From: Roseicyclus sediminis
GTDB taxonomy: Bacteria; Pseudomonadota; Alphaproteobacteria; Rhodobacterales; Rhodobacteraceae
Assembly (NCBI RefSeq): GCF_025515305.1
Contig: NZ_JAOPHT010000015.1
Location: 1-64,000 of the forward strand
Direction of reading: 5' to 3'
DNA: 64,000 bases
Part shown: in pieces, positions 16,821 to 25,131 of the stretch
Layout: each line of letters starts with the position of its first letter
How positions within the stretch are numbered: the stretch's first letter is position 1
Notes under the pieces: model-generated
What the model saw: the letters and a program-made list of their open reading frames with translations, nothing else
Told to the model about the DNA's origin: nothing
Databases searched by the model: none
Position numbers and translations under genes: made by a program

Positions 16821-17687
16821 TTACGAATGGTAAATTTCCATGAACCGCGGCCAGGCTTCAGGGTCCGCCACCGTCTTATCCCGGCAGGCCGCGTTGCAGA
16901 AGCCAAAGACGCGCCCGCCGATCCGGGCGAGGTGGGTCACCGGGGCGCCTGAGTAGGGGCAGGCGGCGTTCTCGGGCGCGCCGTCCGAGATGGCCTCGGC
17001 CGCGATCGTTGCGGGGGCGGGGAAGGGCGCCCGTGCAAGCGGCATCTCGTATTTGTCGATGTCCGGCCCCTCGGTCGCGCCAAGCGCGCGCCAGCGGCGG
17101 AAATCGGGCTGCGCAAGGTGCGTTTCGACATAGGTCCGCATGGTCGGCGTCGCTGGCAAGCCGTATGTCGCGATCCGGGTCGCGACCGGCGCGTAGAAGG
17201 CGTCGGCGAGCGTGTACTCGCCATAGAGGAACGGCCCGCCCGAGCGGTCTAGCGCACGGCTCCAGATCTCGCCGATCCGGTCGAGGTCGGCCTGCACCTC
17301 GGGCTTCGTCACGAAACCGGCCCATCCCGTGCGGAGGTTCATCGGGCATTGGCCGCGCAGCGCGGTGAAGCCGGAATGCATCTCGGCGATGATGCTTTGC
17401 GCTTCGGCCCGGCAAGCGGGGTCCTCGGGCAGAAGGCGCAGGTCGGGAAAGGCCTCGGCCAGATGCCAGGCGATGGCCACGCTGTCGGTCAGGATGCCGC
17501 CCGTGGGTGTCCGCACCACGGGCACGGTTCCCGCACCGCCAAAGGCCGCAACGTCGCCTTCGAAATCGTTCGAATAGAGCCGGGCGGTGCTCACCTCGAC
17601 GGGGATGCCGAAGACGGCGAAGGGCAGCCAGCCGCGCAGCGACCAGGACGAGTAGGACCGTTGTCCGATGAGAAGGCGGTATGTCAT
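16821..17687 (-). CDS. Glutathione S-transferase with C-terminal YHS-like metal-binding tail
   Basis: 288-aa protein. Residues 1-80 form a thioredoxin-like GST N-domain (MTYRLLIGQRSYSSWSLRGW, with the TVPVVRT cis-Pro loop) and 90-205 the all-helical C-domain. After about residue 240 there is an unusual extension, CPYSG...GFCNAAC...ADPEAWPRF (Cys243, Cys264, Cys268), matching the cysteine pattern of YHS/TRASH metal-binding modules. The fusion suggests metal-dependent or metal-sensing activity, which I infer only from the motif. The start at 17687 gives the canonical GST opening; an in-frame ATG at 17714 has no better site. Confidence 0.82.
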   Translation of the reverse strand: MTYRLLIGQRSYSSWSLRGWLPFAVFGIPVEVSTARLYSNDFEGDVAAFGGAGTVPVVRTPTGGILTDSVAIAWHLAEAFPDLRLLPEDPACRAEAQSIIAEMHSGFTALRGQCPMNLRTGWAGFVTKPEVQADLDRIGEIWSRALDRSGGPFLYGEYTLADAFYAPVATRIATYGLPATPTMRTYVETHLAQPDFRRWRALGATEGPDIDKYEMPLARAPFPAPATIAAEAISDGAPENAACPYSGAPVTHLARIGGRVFGFCNAACRDKTVADPEAWPRFMEIYHS

Positions 17688-17745
17688 GGCGCCATTGGCG
17701 TTGGCCCGGTGCATCGCGTCAATCGCCGAAGGCTGATGGCCCCGA

Positions 17746-18327
17746 TCAGGCGCGGTGATTGATGCTGACGGCGCGCCATCCGGCCCCGTCCCGGTCGAGG
17801 CGCGTGACCGAAAGCGGTTCGATCATGTGGCCCAGCGCCGCCCGGGCGCCGAGGCCCGCCTGGGTGCCGAGGTGCGCCATGATCACCCCGAGATGGGCGA
17901 CCGCCACAAGGTCGGCGCCGGGGTGGTCGCGCGACAGGGACGCGATCGCGTCGGCCACGCGGGCCGCGACCGCGTCCCAGCATTCGCCGCCCGGCGGCGC
18001 GATCGTGCCGGGCTGTTCCCAGAAGATGCGCGAAAGCTCGGGGTCGCGGGCCGCGACGGCATCCGAGGTCAGCCCGTCCCAGGCGCCGAAATCGAACTCG
18101 CGCAGGCGCGGGTCGTCCGGAAGACGGCGACGCCCTGCAGACAGGACGTCCGCCGTGGCCGAGGCGCGCGAAAGGTCCGATGCGACGACAAGCGCACTCT
18201 TGGGCAGATGCGCGTCCAGCCGCGCGACCGCATCGCCGTCGGAAAGGTCGGCGGGCACGTCGCGCCAGCCTGTGAAGGCCTTTTCATGGGTCGGCCCGTG
18301 GCGCACCCACCAGAGCCGCGCTACCAC
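17746..18327 (-). CDS. cobC: Histidine phosphatase, probably alpha-ribazole phosphatase
   Basis: 193-aa branch-1 histidine phosphatase. The phosphohistidine motif is VRHGPTH near residue 8, with DLSRASATADVL and the distal AHLGVIMAHL (second catalytic His). Coupling to cobU (GTG start overlapping the cobU stop by seven bases) suggests it dephosphorylates alpha-ribazole-5'-phosphate or its cobamide in the lower-ligand branch of B12 assembly. Members of this family act on many phosphoesters, so the substrate is inferred from context. Confidence 0.75.
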   Translation of the reverse strand: MVARLWWVRHGPTHEKAFTGWRDVPADLSDGDAVARLDAHLPKSALVVASDLSRASATADVLSAGRRRLPDDPRLREFDFGAWDGLTSDAVAARDPELSRIFWEQPGTIAPPGGECWDAVAARVADAIASLSRDHPGADLVAVAHLGVIMAHLGTQAGLGARAALGHMIEPLSVTRLDRDGAGWRAVSINHRA

Positions 18328-18932
18328 AGCAGGCTGCCCGACCGGTGCGAGAAGGCGAAGTCGTCGGCGTCGTCGGGATCGTCCCAGGTCGCGGTGCCGG
18401 AGACGGCCGGGGCCTCTCCCTTCAGGATCATCGGCAGGCCCGCGGTGATCAGCACGACGAGGTCGGCCTCCGCGGCAAGGCGCTGATTCAGCCGGCCTTG
18501 CGCGTTTCGGAAGGCGCGGGCCATGGCGTTCTCCGGCACGATGCCGCCCGAGACGTCGTTCGTCACCATGACGACGGGCTGGCTCATCTGGTCGAGGACG
18601 TCGAAGAGGACATCCGCCTCTTCCTGCAGGTCGGCGCCGTCAAGCATCTGGTTTGTCAGCCAGAAGGTGACGCAGTCGACAAGCACGATCTCCCCCGGTT
18701 CGGTCTGAGCCAACGCGTTCTCGAGGTCGAGCGGCGCCTCCACGGTGCGCCAGCCATGCCCGATGCGCCGCGCGCGATGGGACGCGATCTTGGCCTTCAT
18801 CTCGTCGTCATGCGCCTCGGCCGTGGCGACGTAGACCTTCGCCAGTCCGCTTTGCAGCACGAGCTTCTCGGCGAAGGCCGATTTTCCCGACGATGCGCCG
18901 CCGATGATGAGTGTGAGAGGGGGCAGCCGCAA
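18321..18932 (-). CDS. cobU: Adenosylcobinamide kinase/guanylyltransferase
   Basis: Bifunctional enzyme (CobU/CobP) phosphorylating adenosylcobinamide and then attaching GMP during cobalamin assembly. P-loop IIGGASSGKSAFAEKL is followed by VATAEAHDDEMKAKIASHRARR with the guanylylated-His region, and VTNDVSGGIVPEN. Family members start just before the first strand, so the TTG at 18932 (after GGGAAAG) is preferred, giving 203 aa. An ATG at 19004 would add a 24-residue stretch that overlaps the rpoH promoter region. The B12 link is notable because a B12-dependent ribonucleotide reductase begins at 63654. Confidence 0.88.
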   Translation of the reverse strand: MRLPPLTLIIGGASSGKSAFAEKLVLQSGLAKVYVATAEAHDDEMKAKIASHRARRIGHGWRTVEAPLDLENALAQTEPGEIVLVDCVTFWLTNQMLDGADLQEEADVLFDVLDQMSQPVVMVTNDVSGGIVPENAMARAFRNAQGRLNQRLAAEADLVVLITAGLPMILKGEAPAVSGTATWDDPDDADDFAFSHRSGSLLW

Positions 18933-19029
18933 TTTTCTTTCCCGGAAAGTGAACCAATCGGTGTTTCGCTGCGTATCACGGGAAAACACTGCTTGCGAGA
19001 CCATCAGGGAATCTTAACGGGGGTGCGCT

Positions 19030-19911
19030 ATGGCACTGGATATGGGTGGAGATCAATCGCTGTCACGCCGCGCCATGAAGGCCGAGCTGCTTGACGCCGA
19101 AACGGAACTCAGGCTCGCCTACGCGTGGCGCGATCATCGGGACGAAGAGGCGCTCCACCGCCTCGTGACCGCCTACATGCGCCTCGCCATCTCGATGGCT
19201 GCGAAGTTCAAGCGTTACGGCGCGCCGATGAACGACCTCATCCAGGAGGCGGGCCTCGGCCTCATGAAGGCCGCCGACAAGTTCGATCCCGACCGGGGCG
19301 TGCGGTTCTCGACCTACGCCGTCTGGTGGATCAAGGCGTCGATCCAGGACTACGTGATGCGCAACTGGTCGATGGTGCGCACCGGGTCCACCTCGTCCCA
19401 GAAATCCCTTTTCTTCAACATGCGCCGCGTTCAGGCCCGGCTGGAGCGTGAAGCGCTGGCCAATGGCCAGTCGCTCGACAAGCATCAGCTGCGCCAGATG
19501 ATCGCGACCGAGGTGGGCGTGCCGCTCCACGACGTCGAGATGATGGAGGGTCGGCTCGCCGGCTCCGACTACTCGCTCAACGCAACCCAGTCCGTCGAGG
19601 ACGAAGGGCGGGAGTGGATCGACACCCTCGAGGACGAAAGCCAGCAGGCCGCCGAGACGGTGGAGTTCAGCCACGATATGGCTACGCTGCGCGAATGGCT
19701 GATCAGCGCGATGGGCGCCCTCAACGAGCGGGAGCGTTTCATCGTGCGCGAACGCAAGCTGCGCGAGGAGCCCCGCACGCTGGAAAGCCTCGGGAACGAG
19801 CTGGGCCTTTCCAAGGAACGCGTGCGCCAGCTGGAGGCCGCGGCCTTCGCCAAGATGCGCAAGACGCTCGAGGCGCAGTCCAAGGAGGTGCGGTCATTCC
19901 TCGCCATCTGA
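19030..19911 (+). CDS. rpoH: RNA polymerase sigma-32 factor, RpoHII type
   Basis: 293-aa heat-shock-class sigma factor. Region 2 is LVTAYMRLAISMAAKFKRYG...LIQEAGLGLMKAADKFDP...VRFSTYAVWWIKASIQDYVMRNWSMVR, with the RpoH-box region after it and region 4 as TLESLGNELGLSKERVRQLEAAA. In Rhodobacter relatives RpoHII serves photooxidative/stress responses; the MALD...RRAMKAELLDAETE opening resembles that paralogue. Upstream, CTTG (18992) and CTTAAC (19013) stand 17 bases apart, similar to an alphaproteobacterial RpoH promoter, but would leave almost no leader; TGAACC at 18950 with CGTATC 16 bases on could be an ECF-type alternative. Neither is certain. Confidence 0.93.
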   Translation: MALDMGGDQSLSRRAMKAELLDAETELRLAYAWRDHRDEEALHRLVTAYMRLAISMAAKFKRYGAPMNDLIQEAGLGLMKAADKFDPDRGVRFSTYAVWWIKASIQDYVMRNWSMVRTGSTSSQKSLFFNMRRVQARLEREALANGQSLDKHQLRQMIATEVGVPLHDVEMMEGRLAGSDYSLNATQSVEDEGREWIDTLEDESQQAAETVEFSHDMATLREWLISAMGALNERERFIVRERKLREEPRTLESLGNELGLSKERVRQLEAAAFAKMRKTLEAQSKEVRSFLAI

Positions 19912-20099
19912 TCCTGCACACGCCGCTTGCGCTTCTGGCGCTCCTCTTCGCGGTGACCCTTGTGGTGCGCGCACCCGACGGCGGCCTGACCGGGGCGCCG
20001 TTCGGCATTGCCGAGCGCGCGGCGGCGGGCGTCGCCGAGGCGCCCCGCCCGGATGCATCGCGGTTCGGCGTGTCGACGCAATTCGCGCTTGCGAACTGA
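19896..20099 (+). CDS. Possible small single-pass membrane protein with ATT start, coupled to rpoH
   Basis: An open frame runs from the end of rpoH to TGA at 20097 and encodes about 67 residues: one clear hydrophobic helix (LILHTPLALLALLFAVTLVV) followed by an Ala/Pro-rich tail. The frame contains no ATG/GTG/TTG before the helix, but ATT at 19896 lies seven bases after a perfect AAGGAGG inside the last rpoH codons. ATT starts are rare. The ribosome site inside rpoH could be coincidence (it encodes Lys-Glu). Convergent with the SRPBCC gene, one base apart. Confidence 0.4.
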   Translation: MPRHLILHTPLALLALLFAVTLVVRAPDGGLTGAPFGIAERAAAGVAEAPRPDASRFGVSTQFALAN

Positions 20100-20100
20100 C

Positions 20101-20553
20101 TTATCCCGACAGAAGCCAGGCAAGCCTGCGCTGGCGATGGCGGAAGAAGGCCCGAACCATCGGGACGGCCACGCCTGTCAGGCCCCCGGCGTCGAGCGCA
20201 AGCCTGTCGCAATAGCGCGTTCCGCGTCCTTCCGGTTCTACCGTGATGAGATGATCCCAGGTCCGGGCGAGTTGCCCCTCTCCGTTGTCGCGCAGGCAGC
20301 GCGCGGGACCGTCCGTCGGTGGAAACTCCACGCCTATGATCTGGAAACCGAGGGGCACACCCAAGGGTCCGGTCAGGCGCGCGCGGTAGAGCCCCGAAGC
20401 CCAGGTTTCGGGCCATTGCGGCAGATCGATCGGCACGATTTCCACCCAGGGGCGCGCGACATGCACCATCGTGGCGGGGCGCAGCACCGTCTGCCAGACG
20501 CGGTCGGGCTCCGCGTCGAGGTGGCAGGCGATCTCGATCGTGCGCAGGCTCAT
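20101..20553 (-). CDS. SRPBCC (START-like) domain protein
   Basis: 150-aa single-domain protein of the polyketide-cyclase/Bet v1 fold: RTIEIACHLDAEPDRVWQTV opens the domain and ARTWDHLITVEPEGRGTRYCDRL forms later beta strands; the C-terminal helix is VRAFFRHRQRRLAWLL. Such domains bind hydrophobic ligands or act in lipid and aromatic metabolism. No catalytic residues can be named. The ATG at 20553 was preferred over upstream in-frame codons whose translation is Arg-rich shadow sequence. Confidence 0.78.
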   Translation of the reverse strand: MSLRTIEIACHLDAEPDRVWQTVLRPATMVHVARPWVEIVPIDLPQWPETWASGLYRARLTGPLGVPLGFQIIGVEFPPTDGPARCLRDNGEGQLARTWDHLITVEPEGRGTRYCDRLALDAGGLTGVAVPMVRAFFRHRQRRLAWLLSG

Positions 20554-20651
20554 CACACCAGGCCTTTCCGCGGCAGGACAGCGGAGCAGGCGGCCGGCTG
20601 GCCGTCCCGTAGCGGCCCCGATATTTGCACCCCGAACGCTGAGGGCAAGAC

Positions 20652-21464
20652 ATGACCGCAATTCGCGCGGCTCTCGTCGTGGCGCTGATCGCCACGCCGG
20701 CTTTTTCCGACGAGGTCTCGACCGGGCCCGGCATCGCATCGGCGGCGGCAGGGGCGCAGATCGTTATCCTTGGCGAGGTGCATGACAATCCCGCCCACCA
20801 CGACCTTCAGGCCGAAGCGGTGGCGGCGCTGTCCCCCAGCGCGATCGTGTTCGAGATGCTGACCGACGAGGAGGCCGGCCTCGTCACACCGGAACTGGCA
20901 CGCGATGCCGCGGCGCTCGAGGACGCCCTCGACTGGGAGGCATCGGGTTGGCCGGACTTCGCGATGTACTACCCGCTCCTCGCCTTCGCCGCAGGGGGGC
21001 CGATCCTTGGCGCCGAGGTTCCGCGGGAAGCGGCCCAGGGGGCGTTCTCGGAGGGTGCCGCAGCGGTCTTCGCGGGCGACGCGGCCCGCTTCGGCCTCCA
21101 TACCGCCTTGCCGGAGGCGGAACAGGCGGCGCGTGAGGCCGAACAGCTGGCCGCCCATTGCGATGCGCTTCCGCCCGAGATCCTGCCCGGTTTCGTGGAG
21201 GCGCAGCGCCTGCGCGACGCGGCGCTTGCCGCCGCCGCGCTGGCCGCACTCGAGGAGCACGGGGCGCCGGTCGTCGTCATCACCGGCAACGGGCACGCCC
21301 GGCGCGACTGGGGCATGCCGGCGGTCCTCGCCGTCGCCGCCCCGGAGGTCGCGGTCCTGAGCCTCGGCCAGTTCGAGGCGGCGCCCGAGGGCGAGGTCCC
21401 CTTCGATCTCTGGTCGGTCGCGGCCCCGATCGACCGCCCCGACCCCTGCGCGGCGTTTCGCTGA
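20652..21464 (+). CDS. ChaN-family haem-binding-type lipoprotein homologue
   Basis: 270-aa exported protein with an N-terminal signal (MTAIRAALVVALIATPAFS) and the ChaN domain: VILGEVHDNPAHHDLQAEAV early and VVVITGNGHARRDWGMPAVL late. ChaN-like proteins have been linked to haem binding and iron regulation. There is no lipobox cysteine, so it is probably soluble in the periplasm rather than lipid-anchored. Divergent from the SRPBCC gene across 98 bases with no recognised operator; the next gene follows closely. Confidence 0.8.
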   Translation: MTAIRAALVVALIATPAFSDEVSTGPGIASAAAGAQIVILGEVHDNPAHHDLQAEAVAALSPSAIVFEMLTDEEAGLVTPELARDAAALEDALDWEASGWPDFAMYYPLLAFAAGGPILGAEVPREAAQGAFSEGAAAVFAGDAARFGLHTALPEAEQAAREAEQLAAHCDALPPEILPGFVEAQRLRDAALAAAALAALEEHGAPVVVITGNGHARRDWGMPAVLAVAAPEVAVLSLGQFEAAPEGEVPFDLWSVAAPIDRPDPCAAFR

Positions 21465-21501
21465 CTGGCGCAGGGGCGTGCGCCGGATCGAGAATGCCGC
21501 A

Positions 21502-22266
21502 ATGTCGCCGCCTGTCGTCCGCCTTCTCTTCCGCATCGGCCTTGCCGGGTTCGTCCTGACGCTCGCGGCCTATGCCGGGCTGGTGGCGGCCATCGCCTGG
21601 CCCGATCCGTTCTTCCGTCATGCGCGCGGCGGGGGCCTCGTGACCTTCCATTCAACGTCGCCCTTGCCGGCAGAGGCCGAGGGTCTGGCGCGCGAGGTGA
21701 CCGCCGCTTTCGTCGCCGCGCCCCTGGGCCTGCCGGATCACGCGGTCGATGTCTGGCTTGTGGACGAAGGGTGGCCGGTCCTGCTCTTTTTCGCGGGCAG
21801 CCGGCGCGCTTCGGGTCTGACGTATCCCGTCGCCTCCACCCGCAACGTGTTCTTGCGGCATGCCGATCTGCCCCGCAATCGCCTCGTTCGCGGGGACCTC
21901 GTCGTGTCGCCGCCTCGGACGCTCAGCTACTACCTCGTGCACGAGATCACCCACCTGATGGTCGCCGAACGGGTCGGACGCATGGCCGTGGTGCGCATGC
22001 CACGCTGGGTCAACGAAGGCTTCGCGGACTATGTCGCGCTCGGGCCCGCGCCGCCTGCCATGGTGGCGCTGGCGCAATCCGGTGCGGCCCTGCCCGCCGC
22101 GCTCTGGGGCACCTATGCACGCGAACGGGTCTGCGTGACACTGGCGCTCGCGCGACTGTCGGGGGATCTCGACGCGCTGTTTGCGCTCGGCGTCGACATG
22201 GGCCCGGACGGCGCCTGCCCGGTGGTGCCGCAATTCGGCATTGCCCCTGCGGGGGCCGGAACCTAA
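21502..22266 (+). CDS. Membrane-anchored gluzincin-type metallopeptidase-like protein
   Basis: 254 aa with an N-terminal transmembrane helix (about residues 12-32) and an extracytoplasmic domain. HEITH (147-151) and NEGFADYVA with Glu172 form the HExxH...E zinc site of gluzincins (M1/M4/M61-like), so it is probably an active peptidase rather than a mere fold homologue. The family is not one I can name. Start at 21502 (MSPPVVRLLF) was preferred to GTG at 21478, whose ribosome site is too close. It lies between the ChaN-like gene and coaBC. Confidence 0.72.
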   Translation: MSPPVVRLLFRIGLAGFVLTLAAYAGLVAAIAWPDPFFRHARGGGLVTFHSTSPLPAEAEGLAREVTAAFVAAPLGLPDHAVDVWLVDEGWPVLLFFAGSRRASGLTYPVASTRNVFLRHADLPRNRLVRGDLVVSPPRTLSYYLVHEITHLMVAERVGRMAVVRMPRWVNEGFADYVALGPAPPAMVALAQSGAALPAALWGTYARERVCVTLALARLSGDLDALFALGVDMGPDGACPVVPQFGIAPAGAGT

Positions 22267-22295
22267 CCTCCGCCCCGGAAACGGCGGGAGCGGAC

Positions 22296-23492
22296 ATGCT
22301 GGCCGACAGGCAAATCCTCCTCATCATCGGCGGCGGTATCGCGGCCTACAAGTCGCTCGACCTCATCCGCCGACTTCGCGAGCGTGGGGCGGGCGTCGTG
22401 CCGGTCCTGACGCGGGCGGGGCAGGAATTCGTGACCCCGCTGACGGTCTCGGCACTTGCCGGGCGGAAGGTCTTTCAGGACCTCTTCGACCTGACCGACG
22501 AGGCGGAGATGGGCCATATCGAGCTGTCCCGCGCCGCCGATCTCGTCGTGGTGGCGCCCGCCACCGCCGACCTTATGGCGAAGATGGCCGGTGGCCACGC
22601 CAACGACCTCGCCTCGACGCTCCTGATGGCGACCGACAAGCGGGTGCTGATCGCGCCCGCGATGAACGTGCGGATGTGGGACCACCCCGCGACGCAGCGG
22701 AATCTCGCGACGCTCCGGGGCGACGGCATCCTTATCGTGGGTCCCGACGAGGGTGTCATGGCCTGTGGCGAGTTCGGGCCGGGGCGCATGGCCGAGGTCC
22801 CGCAGATCATCGCTGCGATCGAGGGGGCGCTGTCGGCGGGCCCGCTGGCTGGCCGTCACGTTCTGGTGACGTCGGGGCCGACCCATGAACCGATCGACCC
22901 GGTCCGCTATATCGCCAACCGTTCGTCCGGTGCGCAGGGCACGGCCATCGCCGCGGCACTCCGCGATCTGGGTGCGCGGGTCAGTTTCGTGACCGGACCG
23001 GCATCCGTGCCGCCGCCGGCCGGCGTGGAGGTTGTCCGGGTCGAGACGGCGGCGGAGATGCTGAAGGCGGTGGAGGCCGCGCTGCCCGCCGATGCCGCGG
23101 TCTTCGCGGCCGCGGTGGCGGATTGGCGCGTGTCGAACGCCGCCGGGCAGAAGATGAAGAAGGACGGGGCGGGGGGGCTTCCCGCGCTCGAATTCGCGGA
23201 AAACCCCGACATCCTCGCGACGGTGTCACGGATGAGCGAAGGGCGCCCGAAGCTGGTGGTCGGCTTCGCCGCCGAGACCCATGACGTGGAACGGCACGCG
23301 ACCGAGAAGCGGGCGCGAAAGGGCTGCGACTGGATCGTCGCGAACGATGTCTCCCCGGGGACCGGCATCATGGGCGGGACGGAGAACGCCGTGACGCTGA
23401 TCACCGCCGAGGGGCCGGAGGCATGGCCGCGGCTGTCCAAGGACGAGACCGCGCGGCGTCTGGCGGCGCGCATCGCGTCGGCGTTGGGCTGA
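22296..23492 (+). CDS. coaBC: Bifunctional phosphopantothenoylcysteine decarboxylase/phosphopantothenate-cysteine ligase
   Basis: 398-aa fusion for two steps of coenzyme A synthesis. The FMN-dependent CoaC half (1-185) shows IIGGGIAAYKSLDLIRRL, MGHIELSRAADLVVVAPAT and APAMNVRMW; the CTP-dependent CoaB half (about 190-398) shows VLVTSGPTHEPIDPVRYIAN, AAVADWRV and KMKKDG. GGGAG precedes the ATG. dut follows after 48 bases that hold a repeat element. Confidence 0.96.
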   Translation: MLADRQILLIIGGGIAAYKSLDLIRRLRERGAGVVPVLTRAGQEFVTPLTVSALAGRKVFQDLFDLTDEAEMGHIELSRAADLVVVAPATADLMAKMAGGHANDLASTLLMATDKRVLIAPAMNVRMWDHPATQRNLATLRGDGILIVGPDEGVMACGEFGPGRMAEVPQIIAAIEGALSAGPLAGRHVLVTSGPTHEPIDPVRYIANRSSGAQGTAIAAALRDLGARVSFVTGPASVPPPAGVEVVRVETAAEMLKAVEAALPADAAVFAAAVADWRVSNAAGQKMKKDGAGGLPALEFAENPDILATVSRMSEGRPKLVVGFAAETHDVERHATEKRARKGCDWIVANDVSPGTGIMGGTENAVTLITAEGPEAWPRLSKDETARRLAARIASALG

Positions 23493-23508
23493 ACGGCGCG
23501 GCCTGCAA

Positions 23509-23536
23509 ATGCGTATTTTGAGAAAGATGAAGGGGA
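23509..23536 (-). repeat. Rhodobacteraceae-type intergenic repeat, module A (copy 1)
   Basis: Between coaBC and dut. The minus strand matches the core CTTCATCTTTCCCGAAATAC at nearly every base, with variation in the middle (CTTTCTCAAAATAC). No G-rich hairpin follows. On the plus strand its end (GATGAAGGGG) supplies the purine-rich ribosome site for dut, whose GTG is five bases on. Confidence 0.7.
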
Positions 23537-23540
23537 CGGG

Positions 23541-24008
23541 GTGGCTGTTCTGATCGAGGTCCTTCGCGAGGATTGGGCCGACGCGGATGTGCCCCTCCCC
23601 GACTATGCCACGGCCGGGGCGGCCGGTGCCGACCTGCGCGCGAACCTGCGGCCGGAGGACCGGCAGGCGGGGCTGCTCCTGCTGCCGATGGCGCGGAGGC
23701 TGGTGCCCACGGGCCTGCGCGTTGCGGTGCCTGAGGGCTACGAGATGCAGCTGCGCCCGCGGTCGGGTCTGGCGCTGAAGCACGGGATCACGCTGCCCAA
23801 CACGCCCGGCACGATCGACAGCGACTATCGCGGGCCACTTGGCGTGATTCTGATGAACCTCGGGGATGCCCCCTTCACCGTGGGCCATGGCGACCGGATC
23901 GCGCAGGCGGTCATCGCGCCTGTGGTGCGGGCCGAGTACCGCGTGGCGGACGCGCTGGGGGGCACGGCGCGCGGCGAGGGCGGCTTCGGATCGACCGGGG
24001 TCGGCTGA
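23541..24008 (+). CDS. dut: Deoxyuridine 5'-triphosphate nucleotidohydrolase
   Basis: Trimeric dUTPase, 155 aa, hydrolysing dUTP to dUMP and pyrophosphate. The five motifs are present: [38 protein letters not shown] and the C-terminal GGFGSTG arm. The GTG start is preceded by AAGGGGACGG, most of which belongs to the repeat at 23509-23536. The stop overlaps the next gene (TGATG). coaBC-dut pairing is widespread in proteobacteria. Confidence 0.96.
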   Translation: MAVLIEVLREDWADADVPLPDYATAGAAGADLRANLRPEDRQAGLLLLPMARRLVPTGLRVAVPEGYEMQLRPRSGLALKHGITLPNTPGTIDSDYRGPLGVILMNLGDAPFTVGHGDRIAQAVIAPVVRAEYRVADALGGTARGEGGFGSTGVG

Positions 24009-25060
24009 TGCTGTTCGTCCTGTTCCTCGCCGCCGCGCTCTGGGGGCTGGGGCACCTGATGGGGGCGCCCCGGGCAGCACGCATCAACATGCTGGGACTT
24101 CTCTACGTGGCGGTGCTTGCCCTGCAGGTGGTGCTGCCGGAGGGGCACCCGGCGCGGGAGCTGACAGGCGGTTCGCCGGCGCTCTGGCTGATCCTCGGCG
24201 GTTTCGTGGCATTGGTTCTTCTTTATCGCTTCGGGCTTGCCCGCTTGCGTGGGCGCGCCGAGGAGGCCGAAGCGGCGCGGGCCCCCGAGGCCCCCGGCGA
24301 GGGCGCGCCGTTCTCGGGGCCGGAACTGGAGCGTTATGCCCGCCACATCACGCTTCCGGATATCGGCGGGGCGGGGCAACTGGCGCTGAAACGCGCGGGC
24401 GTGCTGGTGGTGGGCGCCGGCGGGCTCGGCTCTCCGGCGCTTCTCTATCTCGCCGCCGCCGGCGTCGGCCGGATCGGGGTCATCGACCCCGACATCGTGG
24501 CGGTGTCGAACCTGCAACGGCAGGTGATCCATACCGACGACCGCATCGACATGCCCAAGGTCTTCTCGGCGGAACAGGCCATGCGCGCGCTGAACCCCCA
24601 TGTGGAGGTCCGGCCCTACAATCGCGCGCTGACCGAACAGATCGCCGAGGACCTGTTCGCCGAGTACGACCTGATCCTCGACGGCACCGACAGCTACGTG
24701 ACCCGGGCACTGGTGAACCGGGCGGCCGTCGCGGCCGGTCGGCCCGTGATCGCCGGGGCGATCAGCGCGTGGGAAGGGCAGGTGACGCTCTACGATCCGG
24801 CCTCGGGTGCGCCCTGCATGGCCTGTGTCTTTCCCGAGCCGCCCGCGCCGGGGCTGGCCGCGACCTGCGCCGAGACCGGCGTCATCGGCGCGCTGCCGGG
24901 TGTGGTGGGCGCCATGATGGCGCTGGAGGCGGTGAAGCACCTGACCGGCGCGGGCGAGGGCCTGCGCGGGCGGATGCTCATCTACGACGCGCTTCATGCC
25001 GAGACCCGCATCATTCGCGTGCAGCGCCGTGCCGATTGCCCGGTCTGCGGGGGCGTCTGA
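24008..25060 (+). CDS. Membrane-anchored MoeB/ThiF-family adenylyltransferase
   Basis: 350 aa. Residues about 105-350 are a HesA/MoeB/ThiF E1-like domain: [13 protein letters not shown], nucleotide loop GAGGLGSPA (136-144), [22 protein letters not shown] and zinc cysteines CMAC...CPVC. It would adenylate the C-terminal glycine of MoaD or ThiS for sulfur transfer. Unlike standard MoeB (about 250 aa, soluble), it has a 100-residue N-terminal extension with three hydrophobic segments (2-18, 28-44, 58-76). No rhodanese domain is attached. Overlaps dut by one base. The anchoring is inferred from hydrophobicity. Confidence 0.85.
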   Translation: MLFVLFLAAALWGLGHLMGAPRAARINMLGLLYVAVLALQVVLPEGHPARELTGGSPALWLILGGFVALVLLYRFGLARLRGRAEEAEAARAPEAPGEGAPFSGPELERYARHITLPDIGGAGQLALKRAGVLVVGAGGLGSPALLYLAAAGVGRIGVIDPDIVAVSNLQRQVIHTDDRIDMPKVFSAEQAMRALNPHVEVRPYNRALTEQIAEDLFAEYDLILDGTDSYVTRALVNRAAVAAGRPVIAGAISAWEGQVTLYDPASGAPCMACVFPEPPAPGLAATCAETGVIGALPGVVGAMMALEAVKHLTGAGEGLRGRMLIYDALHAETRIIRVQRRADCPVCGGV

Positions 25061-25131
25061 GCTCTTTCGCTTGCCGCGCTGGCGGGGCCGGCCATACTTG
25101 CGCGACAGAACGACAACAGGGAGTCTTTCCG

